DNA of 64,000 bases. Origin: Ancylothrix sp. D3o (GTDB lineage: Bacteria; Cyanobacteriota; Cyanobacteriia; Cyanobacteriales; Oscillatoriaceae). Where the stretch lies: assembly GCF_025370775.1 (NCBI RefSeq), contig NZ_JAMXEX010000004.1, forward strand, positions 139,441 through 203,440, written 5' to 3'. Every line of letters begins with the position of its first letter. The first letter of the stretch is position 1. Shown one piece after another: positions 1 through 8,511 of this stretch. Made by a program: the position numbers and the translations under genes. The notes beneath the pieces were generated by a model. It worked only from the letters and a program-made list of their open reading frames with translations, was not told where the DNA came from and searched no databases.

Positions 1-1545
1 TCTGAGGTAAAATGGGTTCCTGCACAAAGCGAAAATCGGATCACGGCAATGGTTTCTGAACGTTCCGACTGGTGTATTTCTCGTCAGCGTACTTGGGGTG
101 TGCCAATTCCTGTTTTTTATGAAGAAAGCACCGGTGAGCCGTTATTAAATGAGGAAACTATCGCCTACGTTCAAAACATTTTTGCTGAAAAAGGTTCCGA
201 TGCTTGGTGGGAATTAGCGGTGGAAGAATTGCTGCCTGAAAGTTATAGGAATAACGGCAAAACTTACCGCAAAGGTAGTGATACAATGGATGTGTGGTTT
301 GATTCTGGTTCCTCTTGGGCGGCGGTGGCAAAAGAAAGAGAAGAATTGCGCTATCCAGCGGATATGTATTTGGAAGGATCAGATCAACATCGCGGCTGGT
401 TTCAATCGAGTTTATTAACCAGTGTGGCTAATAATGGAGTTGCGCCGTATAAAACAGTGCTTACTCATGGCTTTGTTTTGGATGAAAAAGGCCGCAAAAT
501 GAGTAAATCTTTGGGCAATGTGGTTGACCCCCAAATTGTGATTGAAGGCGGCAAAAATCAACAACAAGACCCTGCTTATGGGGCGGATATTTTGCGGTTG
601 TGGGTGTCATCTGTAGATTATTCTTCTGATGTGCCGCTTGGTAAAAATATGCTGAAGCAATTAGCAGATGTTTACCGCAAAATTCGTAATACGGCGCGGT
701 TTTTGTTGGGGAATTTGCATGATTTTGATCCGGCAAAAGATGCAATTGCTTATGAAAAAATGCCGGCTTTGGATAAGTATATGCTGCACCGAATGACGGA
801 AGTTTTTGCAGAGGTGCAAGAGGCGTTTGAAAATTATCAGTTTTTCCGCTTTTTCCAAACTGTGCAGAATTTCTGTGTTGTTGATTTGTCTAATTTTTAT
901 TTGGATGTTGGCAAAGACCGGCTTTATATCAGTGCGTCGGATGCGTTTCGCCGGCGTTCTTGTCAAACTGTGATGGCGGTGGCGTTGGAAAATTTAGCTC
1001 GTTCTATTGCGCCGGTGTTGTGTCATTTGGCTGAGGATATTTGGCAATTTATGCCTTATTCTACGCCTTATAAATCTGTGTTTGAGTCGGGATGGGTGAA
1101 GCTGGATGAAGGGTGGAAGAATCCTGATTTAGGGCAGTTTTGGGAACAGTTGCGCGAGGTTCGTGCTGAGGTGAATAAGGTTTTAGAGCAAGCTCGCATG
1201 GAAAAGATGATTGGTGCATCTTTGGAGGCGAAGGTGTTGCTTTATGTGGCTGATGAAGCTTTGCGTAAACAGTTGCATTCTCTCAATCCTGATAGTTTAG
1301 ATGGCAATGGGGTTGATGAGTTGCGTTATTTGTTTATTTCTTCTCAGGTTGAGTTGTTAGATTCTCCGCAATCTCTGGAAGGTTTGCAATATAAATTGCT
1401 GGCGGATAATTTGGGTGTGGGTGTGGTGAAAGCAGAGGGCGAAAAATGTGAGCGCTGCTGGAATTATTCAACTCATGTGGGAGAAATTGCTGAGCATTCT
1501 ACGATTTGTGAGCGTTGTGATTCTGCTTTGGTTGGGGAGTTTTAA
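1..1545 (+). CDS. ileS: Isoleucyl-tRNA synthetase, 3' part (5' end outside window)
   Basis: Class I aminoacyl-tRNA synthetase that charges tRNA-Ile in the cytoplasm. The frame is open from base 1, so the gene enters from the left; about 514 of a usual ~950-960 residues are present and the HIGH motif is missing. Visible family signatures are DWCISRQRTWGVPIP at the start of the fragment, the WFDSGSS segment, GSDQHRGWFQSS, and the KMSKS ATP-binding loop at bases 496-510. The C-terminus carries the zinc-binding cysteine pairs CERC (from base 1447) and CERC (from base 1507) seen in bacterial IleRS. A strong palindrome at 1561-1584 follows the stop and probably ends transcription. Nothing looks broken; truncation is only due to the window edge. 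Confidence 0.97.
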   Translation, partial: SEVKWVPAQSENRITAMVSERSDWCISRQRTWGVPIPVFYEESTGEPLLNEETIAYVQNIFAEKGSDAWWELAVEELLPESYRNNGKTYRKGSDTMDVWFDSGSSWAAVAKEREELRYPADMYLEGSDQHRGWFQSSLLTSVANNGVAPYKTVLTHGFVLDEKGRKMSKSLGNVVDPQIVIEGGKNQQQDPAYGADILRLWVSSVDYSSDVPLGKNMLKQLADVYRKIRNTARFLLGNLHDFDPAKDAIAYEKMPALDKYMLHRMTEVFAEVQEAFENYQFFRFFQTVQNFCVVDLSNFYLDVGKDRLYISASDAFRRRSCQTVMAVALENLARSIAPVLCHLAEDIWQFMPYSTPYKSVFESGWVKLDEGWKNPDLGQFWEQLREVRAEVNKVLEQARMEKMIGASLEAKVLLYVADEALRKQLHSLNPDSLDGNGVDELRYLFISSQVELLDSPQSLEGLQYKLLADNLGVGVVKAEGEKCERCWNYSTHVGEIAEHSTICERCDSALVGEF

Positions 1546-1560
1546 GGGGAGATAATAATA

Positions 1561-1584
1561 AGGTTGGGTTTTGCAACCCAACCT
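1561..1584. terminator. Perfect GGTTGGGTT palindrome, likely bidirectional terminator
   Basis: Ten-base arms AGGTTGGGTT and AACCCAACCT separated by TTGC, 16 bases after the ileS stop and 25 bases before the end of the converging toxin gene. The same arms recur near 7998-8070. It fits a REP-like repeat that also ends transcription on both strands; a T-tract is weak, so the terminator role is inferred from the stem and position. Confidence 0.6.
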
Positions 1585-1608
1585 ACAAACTTTAGAGAAA
1601 AGCAGAAT

Positions 1609-1881
1609 TTAAGGGAAAATTCTATAAATTTCTTTGCGGTGAGCAAGGCGCTGGCAAATTAATGTTTGTCGTTCTTTGTCAACTGTAATACCAATCCGAT
1701 AATCCCCAACGCGGATTTTATATTTGTCAGAATATCCCTTCATTTTTTCCAAATATCCTAAATCAAAAGGGTTTTCGCATTCTAGGTCTTGAAAAACAAT
1801 GGGTTCAATCCGCGATATAATTTCTGCCGGCATTGCAGACAATTCTTTTAAAAATCTCTTTGTGTATTCAATTTTCCACAT
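1609..1881 (-). CDS. RelE/ParE-family toxin of a type II TA module
   Basis: A 90-residue protein with the RelE/ParE pattern: WKIEYTKRFLKELSAMP at the N-terminus, a central KIRVGDYRIG strand and a C-terminal LAHRKEIYRI strand. Family members are ribosome-dependent mRNA nucleases or gyrase poisons; which applies here cannot be told from sequence. Its start overlaps the last 14 bases of the upstream antitoxin gene (1868-2080), the normal antitoxin-then-toxin layout with translational coupling. The length is usual for the family and the frame is intact. Such modules are usually autoregulated by the antitoxin or the complex (family knowledge). Confidence 0.9.
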   Translation of the reverse strand: MWKIEYTKRFLKELSAMPAEIISRIEPIVFQDLECENPFDLGYLEKMKGYSDKYKIRVGDYRIGITVDKERQTLICQRLAHRKEIYRIFP

Positions 1882-2080
1882 AACTTTTTTTCAAGAATTG
1901 ATAATAGTTTCGGGCTTCATCTCCTGAAAGACGCTCATCATTTTCTGTTTCTTCCATGAGTTTTGCCAAGCCAAAGTTTTCGATAATTTCTTCTATTTTC
2001 TCAAAATCATCAATCGAAATTTGCACAGCAATCGGTTGCTGATTTTCGTCCATCACATAATTTTTATGAATATTTAGCAT
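1868..2080 (-). CDS. Antitoxin partner of the RelE/ParE toxin
   Basis: A 70-residue acidic protein directly upstream of and overlapping the toxin gene by 14 bases. The N-terminal half, MLNIHKNYVMDENQQPIAVQIS, resembles the short beta-strand opening of Phd/YefM-like or cyanobacterial RelB-like antitoxins, and IDDFEKIEEIIENFG resembles the start of a DNA-binding helix. The C-terminal tail (LMEETENDERLSGDEARNY) is probably the flexible toxin-wrapping segment. It should neutralise the toxin and repress the operon. The subfamily is uncertain; the antitoxin role rests mainly on size, order and overlap. Confidence 0.82.
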   Translation of the reverse strand: MLNIHKNYVMDENQQPIAVQISIDDFEKIEEIIENFGLAKLMEETENDERLSGDEARNYYQFLKKSYVEN

Positions 2081-2264
2081 TTTATTGATCCGCCTTGTAA
2101 AGTCGTAAACTTGCTACCACTAAATTTTATCACTTTTCTCGCTACCAGCAACGTTAGATAACGATTTTCTGTTGTCTGAAGTATAGAAGGTTTTTAGGTT
2201 ATCAACTTATAATAAAACATTTTATAAACTAACCTTATCAGCAAAACTTCAACCGCAACAACTT

Positions 2265-2504
2265 CTAAGTTTGGATATAGGTAGCTAAAAATTCTTGTCG
2301 GGAAATTCCCGCTTGCGTGCAAATTGATCTCAACGTAGAACCCTTAATTTGAGGGTGATTTGGCATTGTTAGGGGTGTTTGGGTTCCATCGTCGTTTTCT
2401 CTTACCATAACGATATGTTCTCTTTCTCTAATAACTACAAAGCCCAACAATTCTAATGTTTTGATTGCTCTTGATTTGGGAACATCCACAGGGAATTTAT
2501 CCAT
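2265..2504 (-). CDS. hicA: HicA-like toxin (mRNA interferase)
   Basis: A 79-residue protein with the HicA double-stranded RNA-binding-like fold pattern: the KSRAIKTLELLGFVVIR helix, then EREHIVMVR holding the conserved histidine (near residue 30) expected to be catalytic, then PLTMPNHPQIKGSTLRSI with the typical PxHxxIKxGTLRxI-type strand-helix. HicA cleaves mRNA and blocks translation. The gene lies 2 bases after hicB on the same strand, so the order is antitoxin first. The frame and length are normal, which suggests a working module. Confidence 0.9.
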   Translation of the reverse strand: MDKFPVDVPKSRAIKTLELLGFVVIREREHIVMVRENDDGTQTPLTMPNHPQIKGSTLRSICTQAGISRQEFLATYIQT

Positions 2505-2506
2505 TC

Positions 2507-2728
2507 TTAAGCCACCTCTACTTCAGCAATAAAAGCCTCTTGGACAGGTGACTCATCCTCTAAAACTGCTTGCCCAAATACTTCTATATGACAGCGAATT
2601 GCTGATTTAACATCGGCTAATGCTTGTTCATAGGTGTCGCCTTCTCCCACCACAACGCCTTTAATTCCAAGCGGATAGGCTACATAACCATCAGGATGTT
2701 TTTCTACAATAATTTTGATTGGTTTCAT
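2507..2728 (-). CDS. hicB: HicB-like antitoxin
   Basis: A 73-residue protein with the HicB partial-RNase-H-fold signature: IKIIVEKHPDGYVAYPLGIKGVVVGEGDTYEQALADVKSAI. It should bind and block HicA. It is the short form of HicB: after the fold there is only an acidic tail (VLEDESPVQEAFIAEVEVA), with no obvious helix-turn-helix or ribbon-helix-helix DNA-binding domain. Autoregulation, if any, would therefore need another factor. It begins an operon with hicA 2 bases downstream. Confidence 0.9.
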   Translation of the reverse strand: MKPIKIIVEKHPDGYVAYPLGIKGVVVGEGDTYEQALADVKSAIRCHIEVFGQAVLEDESPVQEAFIAEVEVA

Positions 2729-3012
2729 GGGGTTGATTTAGGTTGTATTGAATAGAATTTAGATTTCTAATTTGCGGTAATTTTAGGTTTCCCTCTTACA
2801 AGGAGAAACCGGCCTCTAATCAATTTTAGCACTCCTCCTCAAAACCAGCGCCTTAGCCGGCCCCCTCAAAAAAATTTGAACTATTTCCCGTAAAATTACG
2901 TCAAGTGTTGTTAAAATCATAAATCGTCCTCACTCAGGAAACCTATGGGTGCCTCCTGATTTCATTGTTCACACTGTTGTATCCTTTAGAGTTGACAGGA
3001 AAATTTTAGGCC

Positions 3013-4104
3013 GTGCAAAAGCAAATCTTCGCTCTCTGTTTTGTCTTATTTGGTGCCGGTGGAGTCTTAGTAGCGCCGGCTTCTCAAGCACAAGAAACCA
3101 TTGCTCAAGTTAACCCCAATAGTCAACAACTCAGCCAGCTTTTACGACAAGCACGCGAGTCTGTTGATCGGGGAGATTATCCTAGCGCTTTAACTCTTTA
3201 TCAACAAGCGTTGAGTTTAGATAGCAGAAATGCTCGAATTTATTCAGGCATTGGTTATTTGCAAGCCTTGCAACAAAATTATCCAGCGGCGGCGGGTGCT
3301 TATCAGCAAGCAGTTGTTCTTGATCCTAACAATGCTGATTTTCAATATGCGCTGGCATTTAGTTTAGCAAATATGGGCGATAATGCCAGTGCAGCGCAGG
3401 CTTATCGACGCAGTGCTCAACTAAACCCCAGAAATGTTAATTCCTATTTGGGATTGGGTGTGGTTTTGATGCGGCAAAAAGATTATAACGGTGCCACAAC
3501 TGCTTTTCAACAAGTGATCGCCCTTGAACCTAGAAATGCCAAAGCTTACGAATTAACCGGCTCAATGTTGTTGCAACAAAATCGCACTCAAGAAGCGATC
3601 CAAAACCTAGAAATAGCCTCACAACTCAATCCCAGAGATGGAAGTGTGCTATTAAATTTGGGCATTGCTTTTTTGCAAGAAAATAATCCTAATGGGGCAC
3701 GGGTATATTTTGAACGTGCTGCTCAACTTGACCCTAGAAATCCTGAAGTACATTTTCAGATTGGGCGAATTTTTCAAAATCAAAATGATTTTGATCGGGC
3801 TGCTGTTTCCTATCAACAAGCCCTTGCAATTAATCCTAAATTGGTGCAAGCGCAAGCAGCAATTGGCGAAATTCGCTTGCAACAACGGGATTATTTACGG
3901 GCGGTTGTAGCTTATCGGGAAGTGATTTCTATTGCACCAGAAGATGCCGGTGCTTATTATAATTTGGGGCTGGCATTAAAAGGACGTGACCGCACAGATG
4001 AAGCCATCGAAGCCTTTAAAAAAGCGCGGGAGTTGTATGAAAAACAAGGTCAGTCTGATTGGATGCAAAAAGCAGAGGCAATGCTTAAAGAATTAGGGGA
4101 TTAG
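3013..4104 (+). CDS. Exported tetratricopeptide-repeat protein
   Basis: A 363-residue protein starting at GTG. The first ~26 residues form a signal peptide (hydrophobic FALCFVLFGAGGVLVAP, then a likely cleavage after ASQA). The rest is a run of about eight or nine TPR units of 34 residues, each with the usual A/Y/P pattern, for example YPSALTLYQQALSLDSRN and YNGATTAFQQVIALEPRN. TPR solenoids act as protein-protein scaffolds, so this is probably a periplasmic or thylakoid-lumen assembly factor. No catalytic domain is visible. The gene stands alone between a TA module and a converging cyclase gene, and the specific partner is unknown. Confidence 0.88.
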   Translation: MQKQIFALCFVLFGAGGVLVAPASQAQETIAQVNPNSQQLSQLLRQARESVDRGDYPSALTLYQQALSLDSRNARIYSGIGYLQALQQNYPAAAGAYQQAVVLDPNNADFQYALAFSLANMGDNASAAQAYRRSAQLNPRNVNSYLGLGVVLMRQKDYNGATTAFQQVIALEPRNAKAYELTGSMLLQQNRTQEAIQNLEIASQLNPRDGSVLLNLGIAFLQENNPNGARVYFERAAQLDPRNPEVHFQIGRIFQNQNDFDRAAVSYQQALAINPKLVQAQAAIGEIRLQQRDYLRAVVAYREVISIAPEDAGAYYNLGLALKGRDRTDEAIEAFKKARELYEKQGQSDWMQKAEAMLKELGD

Positions 4105-4204
4105 GTTTATCAGTGGTCAGGGTTCATTGTTAATTAGTCATTTCATCGGCAAAAAAAGCATACATGACTAACAGAAAAGACAAAAAACTAATTGTCAAAA
4201 GACA

Positions 4205-6229
4205 TTAACTGTTTGCTGGTGGCGATTTTTTGCTAATAACTCGATAAACATCCACTGTTTGATGTTTGCCTTTTAAAGCAAGATGCCCCCAGGTTTCCAC
4301 TAAATAATGGGGTTCGATGTAGACGAGTGTTTCTTTGGCGATTAAGACTCGGCAAATGCTCGTTTGTCGGTCTTTTTCGCAGCTTTCTAAGCGGGAGGCA
4401 ATGTTCACACTGTCGCCAATTATGCCGTATTCTTGCCGGTCTTTTCCTCCTAATGAACCGACTACAACGGGGCCGGTGAAAATTCCCACCCGCATTTGCA
4501 CCACCGGCAATCCTCGTTTTTGCCACTCTTTATTTATTTCCTTCAATCTTTCGCCAAATTCTAAACCACAATTAACGGCATGATGGGCATCTTCTGCAAT
4601 TTCTTTTTCTGTAGTTCTTTCCACCGGCACTCCAAATGCTGCCATAATTCCATCGCCGGTAAATTTATTAATTATTCCTTTATTTTTCTGCACTGTTGTT
4701 GCTAATATTTCCAAATATTCATTTAACCATTCCATCAGCGCTTCTGGCGACATTTGCTCAGAAATTGTGCTAAAGTCTTTCAAATCTGTGAATAACATTG
4801 TGGCGATAAGTTTTTGCCCCGGAAGTTTGCCAGATTTGATTAATTTATCTCTATTTTTCCACAGGGCATCAGCTACTTCTGGCGATGTATTTTGACCCAA
4901 AAGTTTCATAACAATTTGGTGCTGATACTGCGCTTGATAGGCGCGGTAAGTAACCACTAAAGCGGTGCTTGTTACGGTGGCTAAAACTGGGGTTCCGATG
5001 GGTATCCAAGCATTGCGAAGAAATAAATAATAGCCGGTGCCAAAAATTATCGCTACCATGCCGATATTGCTGCAAGCTAAAGCTAGAGGGTGATGTACAA
5101 ACCAGGCTACCGTTCCACCGGCCACCGCCCAAACGACAATCCACAAAAATTCACCCCCTTCTGACCAAAACCAAAACAAGCGGTTTTCTCCTAAAACAAC
5201 GCTGAGAATTTGACTTGTCATTTGAGCATGAATTAACACCCCCGCCATTTTTGGATCTTGCTTTTCGGCAGGACTATAAGGCGTTAAAAATAAGTCTCTT
5301 TTAGTTGGGGCTGTGTAGCCAATTAAAACAATTTTGTCTTTCACCCATTGCGGGTTAATTTGGTTGTTTAAAAGTTCAGTTAAGCTAACTTGTTTAGCAA
5401 CATTGCGGCGCGAACGGTAATTAAGAAGAATTTGATAACCGCTGGCATCAAGTTTGTCATAGCCTCCCGAAGAAGGTTGTAAAGGTAAAAATTGGGCTTT
5501 TCCCCAGTGTATTAAATCGGCGTTTGCTTGACTGTTTTCTGGTTGAATTCCTTGGGGAGTTAAATAAGCGCCGACAACCTGCAAAGCAAAAGAAAATAAA
5601 GTTGTTTCTGCGTTGAGATTTCCAAAAAGTAAATTTCGCCGCACGACTCCATCAACATCTTGCAATAAATCATTAAAGCCAATTCGTTCTGGCGGAACTG
5701 AAGGCGGCGGCGGGACTTCAAAATTACCGGTAATTCCCATTTTGGCAATGGCAATGATGTTAGGTTTTTTGAGTTGTTCTTCGAGTTTTTCTTTGCCGCT
5801 ACCTTGGGCAATATCTCGATAAATATCAAGGCCAATAACTGCCGGTTGATATTGTTGTAATTTCTCTAAACTTTCGGCTAAAGTTTCATCGGTAATTGTT
5901 GATTGTTTTAAAGTTTGGATGTCTTCTTCGGTGATGGCAACAACTAACAAACGCGGATCTGGGCCTTCGTCTGGTTTTTGCATTACCATTTGGTCAAAAA
6001 TCCGCAGTTCTAGGGGTTCTAAACCTCCCAGAGACCGAAACAAAAGCAATAGGCCGGTGACGGCGGTGGCGCTGAGGGCAATAATGCCAAGACCGGTTAG
6101 ATCGGTTTTTTTGTTACGCAGCCGGTGAATTAACTTAAGAATCACGGATAACCTGGTTTTCAAGCTGTTATTTAATATTTCAACAATAGTCGATAGATTC
6201 CTGTTTTGTGTGCCTAATTTTTTTGCCAT
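4205..6229 (-). CDS. Class III adenylate cyclase with CHASE2 sensor
   Basis: A 674-residue membrane cyclase using the ATG at 6229; a GTG at 6253 would add eight residues but has no better ribosome site. There is one N-terminal membrane helix, a long extracytoplasmic CHASE2 domain (about residues 65-350, with PAVIGLDIYRD and KDKIVLIGYTAPTKRD), three closely spaced membrane helices, then a class III nucleotide cyclase domain. The latter shows the metal-binding FTDLKDF, NKFTGDGIMAAFG and YGIIGDSVNIASRLES. The lysine before FTGDG is typical of ATP rather than GTP cyclases. It should make cAMP in response to an outside signal. It is divergent from the carotenoid oxygenase gene. Confidence 0.93.
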   Translation of the reverse strand: MAKKLGTQNRNLSTIVEILNNSLKTRLSVILKLIHRLRNKKTDLTGLGIIALSATAVTGLLLLFRSLGGLEPLELRIFDQMVMQKPDEGPDPRLLVVAITEEDIQTLKQSTITDETLAESLEKLQQYQPAVIGLDIYRDIAQGSGKEKLEEQLKKPNIIAIAKMGITGNFEVPPPPSVPPERIGFNDLLQDVDGVVRRNLLFGNLNAETTLFSFALQVVGAYLTPQGIQPENSQANADLIHWGKAQFLPLQPSSGGYDKLDASGYQILLNYRSRRNVAKQVSLTELLNNQINPQWVKDKIVLIGYTAPTKRDLFLTPYSPAEKQDPKMAGVLIHAQMTSQILSVVLGENRLFWFWSEGGEFLWIVVWAVAGGTVAWFVHHPLALACSNIGMVAIIFGTGYYLFLRNAWIPIGTPVLATVTSTALVVTYRAYQAQYQHQIVMKLLGQNTSPEVADALWKNRDKLIKSGKLPGQKLIATMLFTDLKDFSTISEQMSPEALMEWLNEYLEILATTVQKNKGIINKFTGDGIMAAFGVPVERTTEKEIAEDAHHAVNCGLEFGERLKEINKEWQKRGLPVVQMRVGIFTGPVVVGSLGGKDRQEYGIIGDSVNIASRLESCEKDRQTSICRVLIAKETLVYIEPHYLVETWGHLALKGKHQTVDVYRVISKKSPPANS

Positions 6230-6253
6230 TTTTACCCAACCAATGCCCAACAC

Positions 6254-6596
6254 TCAAGCATTTTTCAACAAGTCAAGCGAATTAAAAAAAACAACTTCAC
6301 AAAAGCTTGGTTTTTTAGTTGCGCTTGAGGCCGTTATCACAACTGATAAGTCTGTCTTTAAGCGTAAAATATTTTGGGCGATGCGTCGAGGGGTCAAATT
6401 TCTTGCCACTCATAGCCCTTGATGTGAGAAACTGAGCAAAGTGTCCGCTAAAAACATTTATTTTAAGAATAAGTAATTTGTATAACAAGCCCGGAGAGCG
6501 TTTATATTTTGGAGTTCCCGATGGCTTGAGGGCAAGTTTGAGAGTTTTGCGTTAGTCTGTGCATAGGCAATCTTTAGCTGACAACAAACAGAGAAT
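6254..6596. other. Divergent intergenic region, no gene seen
   Basis: The stretch of about 340 bases between the leftward cyclase and rightward oxygenase genes should carry both promoters. It is AT-rich and contains short reading frames without ribosome sites or family resemblance. No operator or riboswitch was recognised. Confidence 0.5.
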
Positions 6597-7991
6597 ATGG
6601 TTTTAACAGCAATTAATTTTTTTTTAGACGGTAATTTTGGGCCGGTGAGTGCAGAAACAACCACCGACAATCTTAAGGTTATTGGCGAAATTCCGCCTGA
6701 TTTATCGGGAATGTTTGTGCGAAATGGCCCCAATCCACAATTTACTCCGATTGGCCGGTATCATTGGTTTGATGGCGATGGAATGCTGCATGGGTTGCGA
6801 ATTACAAACGGTGAGGTTTCCTATTGCAATCGTTATGTAAAAACGCAGGGTTTTCTAACTGAAAATGAGGCCGGTAAAGCCCTGTGGGCCGGCCTTTTAG
6901 AACCCTTCCACCCAAATCCCAGCGGCGGTAGCAAAAACGCAGCAAATACTGCTTTAATTTATCACGCTGGCCGCTTTTTAGCTTTATGGGAAGGTGGTTT
7001 TCCTCATGCCATTTCTTTGCCCGATTTAGATACCCTTGGGCAATACAATTTTAATGGCAAATTAGCCTCTTCTTTCACAGCGCATCCGAAAGTTGATCCT
7101 GTGACGGGAGAAATGATGTTTTTTGGCTATTCTTTCTCTCCGCCTTATGTAACTTATGGGGTGGTTTCGCCAGAAGGGGAATTGTTAAAAACTGTGCCTT
7201 TTGATTTACCTCAGCCGGTGATGATGCACGATTTTGCTATCACTGAAAATTACACAATTTTTATGGATTTGCCGCTGACTTTTAGTTTTGAAAGGATGCA
7301 AAAAGGCGGGCCATTGTTGATGTTTGAAAAGAATCGGACAAGCCGGTTTGGCATTGTGCCGCGACATGGAGATAACAGTCAAATTCGCTGGTTTGAGTGT
7401 CCACCCTGTTATATTTTCCACACTTTAAATGCCTATGAAGATGGGGATGAAGTGGTGTTGCTTGCTTGCCGCACGAGTATGACAGATGTGTTAATGTCTG
7501 ACGACAATCCCGGTGAAACAAACGGCGAACTTGCTTATTTATACCGCTGGCGATTTAATTTGGAAACCGGCGAAGTTTCCGAGGAAAAATTAGATGAGCG
7601 TGCCTCTGATTTCCCGCGTATCAATGAGCAATTTTTGGGCCGAAAAACTCGCTATGGATACACGGCAAAATTTGCTGCCGGTTCGATGCCTTTGTTTGAT
7701 GGTTTAATTAAATATGATTTCAGCAATGGCACTTCAAAAGTGCATGAATTTGGGGCCGGCAGATTTGGTGGAGAGGCTGTTTTTGTGCCTGCGCCTAATA
7801 GCAATTCAGAGGATGATGGCTGGTTAGTGACGTTTGTTTATGATAGTCAGGAGGATGTTTCTGAGTTAGTGATTGTGAGTGCAAAGGATGTGGAATCGGA
7901 GGCTGTGGCGCGGGTAATTTTGCCGCAACGAGTGCCTTATGGGTTTCATGGAATTTGGGTTTCTCAAGAACAGTTGAACACGGTAATTTAA
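6597..7991 (+). CDS. Carotenoid (apocarotenoid) cleavage oxygenase
   Basis: A 464-residue non-haem iron enzyme of the RPE65/carotenoid oxygenase family, which splits a polyene double bond of carotenoids or apocarotenals with O2. The four iron-binding histidines of the beta-propeller are visible: H163 (SFTAHPKVDP), H211 (VMMHDFAIT), H275 (IFHTLNAYEDGDEVV) and H451 (PYGFHGIWV). Other hallmarks are FVRNGPNPQF and YHWFDGDGMLHG. Length matches cyanobacterial apocarotenoid 15,15'-oxygenases and related dioxygenases; the exact substrate and cleavage site cannot be read from sequence. The gene stands alone and is followed by a GGTTGGGTT-type repeat. Confidence 0.95.
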   Translation: MVLTAINFFLDGNFGPVSAETTTDNLKVIGEIPPDLSGMFVRNGPNPQFTPIGRYHWFDGDGMLHGLRITNGEVSYCNRYVKTQGFLTENEAGKALWAGLLEPFHPNPSGGSKNAANTALIYHAGRFLALWEGGFPHAISLPDLDTLGQYNFNGKLASSFTAHPKVDPVTGEMMFFGYSFSPPYVTYGVVSPEGELLKTVPFDLPQPVMMHDFAITENYTIFMDLPLTFSFERMQKGGPLLMFEKNRTSRFGIVPRHGDNSQIRWFECPPCYIFHTLNAYEDGDEVVLLACRTSMTDVLMSDDNPGETNGELAYLYRWRFNLETGEVSEEKLDERASDFPRINEQFLGRKTRYGYTAKFAAGSMPLFDGLIKYDFSNGTSKVHEFGAGRFGGEAVFVPAPNSNSEDDGWLVTFVYDSQEDVSELVIVSAKDVESEAVARVILPQRVPYGFHGIWVSQEQLNTVI

Positions 7992-7995
7992 ACTT

Positions 7996-8072
7996 GTTGG
8001 TTGGGTTTCGTTCCAACGCTTGCGCGTCGCTACGCGTACCGTGATAGTTGGCGAAGCCTACAACCCAACCTA
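7996..8072. repeat. Extended GGTTGGGTT ... AACCCAACC repeat element
   Basis: The arms GGTTGGGTT (about 7999-8007) and AACCCAACC (8062-8070) flank a GC-richer core with further short inverted segments such as TTGCGCG and CTACGCG. The arms match the palindrome at 1561-1584. It lies between two converging genes and probably works as a two-way terminator; it looks like a family of dispersed intergenic repeats. Confidence 0.6.
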
Positions 8073-8369
8073 CTAATTAACAAACTCAACACCTCTCAAC
8101 TTATTTGCCTTTTCCCGTAACCGTTTTAACATCAAAGTTTCACCAATCCACTCGTCAAACGACCTATCAAGACGGTGTTGTAACTCGTCCTTTTCAAACC
8201 GGCTCAAAAACTCTTCCGTCGCCATCCCATACTTATTTTCAAAATACTGTATCCGTTCCTCAGTCCGCTTTATCCCATCTTCCAGCGAACACAATCTCTC
8301 GGCAAGACTATCTTCTATCATACGTTTTAAAGCCTCACTATCCTCACAAATAATCCGCAATTCAGCCAT
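8073..8369 (-). CDS. Small coiled-coil protein, possibly an orphan antitoxin
   Basis: A 98-residue protein. The ATG at 8369 is chosen because GGGAGG lies just upstream; a longer frame to 8405 has no such site. The protein is charged and almost wholly helical (EALKRMIEDSLAERLCSLEDGIKRTEERIQYFENKYGM). The segment ENKYGMATEEFLSRFE, followed by a FDEW motif, resembles a pattern I associate with small antitoxin-like proteins of archaea and cyanobacteria, but no toxin gene adjoins it. The antitoxin idea is inference; no firm family is recognised. Confidence 0.6.
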   Translation of the reverse strand: MAELRIICEDSEALKRMIEDSLAERLCSLEDGIKRTEERIQYFENKYGMATEEFLSRFEKDELQHRLDRSFDEWIGETLMLKRLREKANKLRGVEFVN

Positions 8370-8511
8370 CTTTTCATCCTCCCACATAAATAATAGGCTG
8401 GGCATAACCCAGCCCCTAACATCCTAACAAAAAAACCACCAACTCCGACTTAAACAAATAACTTATCTGCGTCCATCTGCGTTTATCTGCGGTTAAAAAA
8501 ACAAACCCAAC

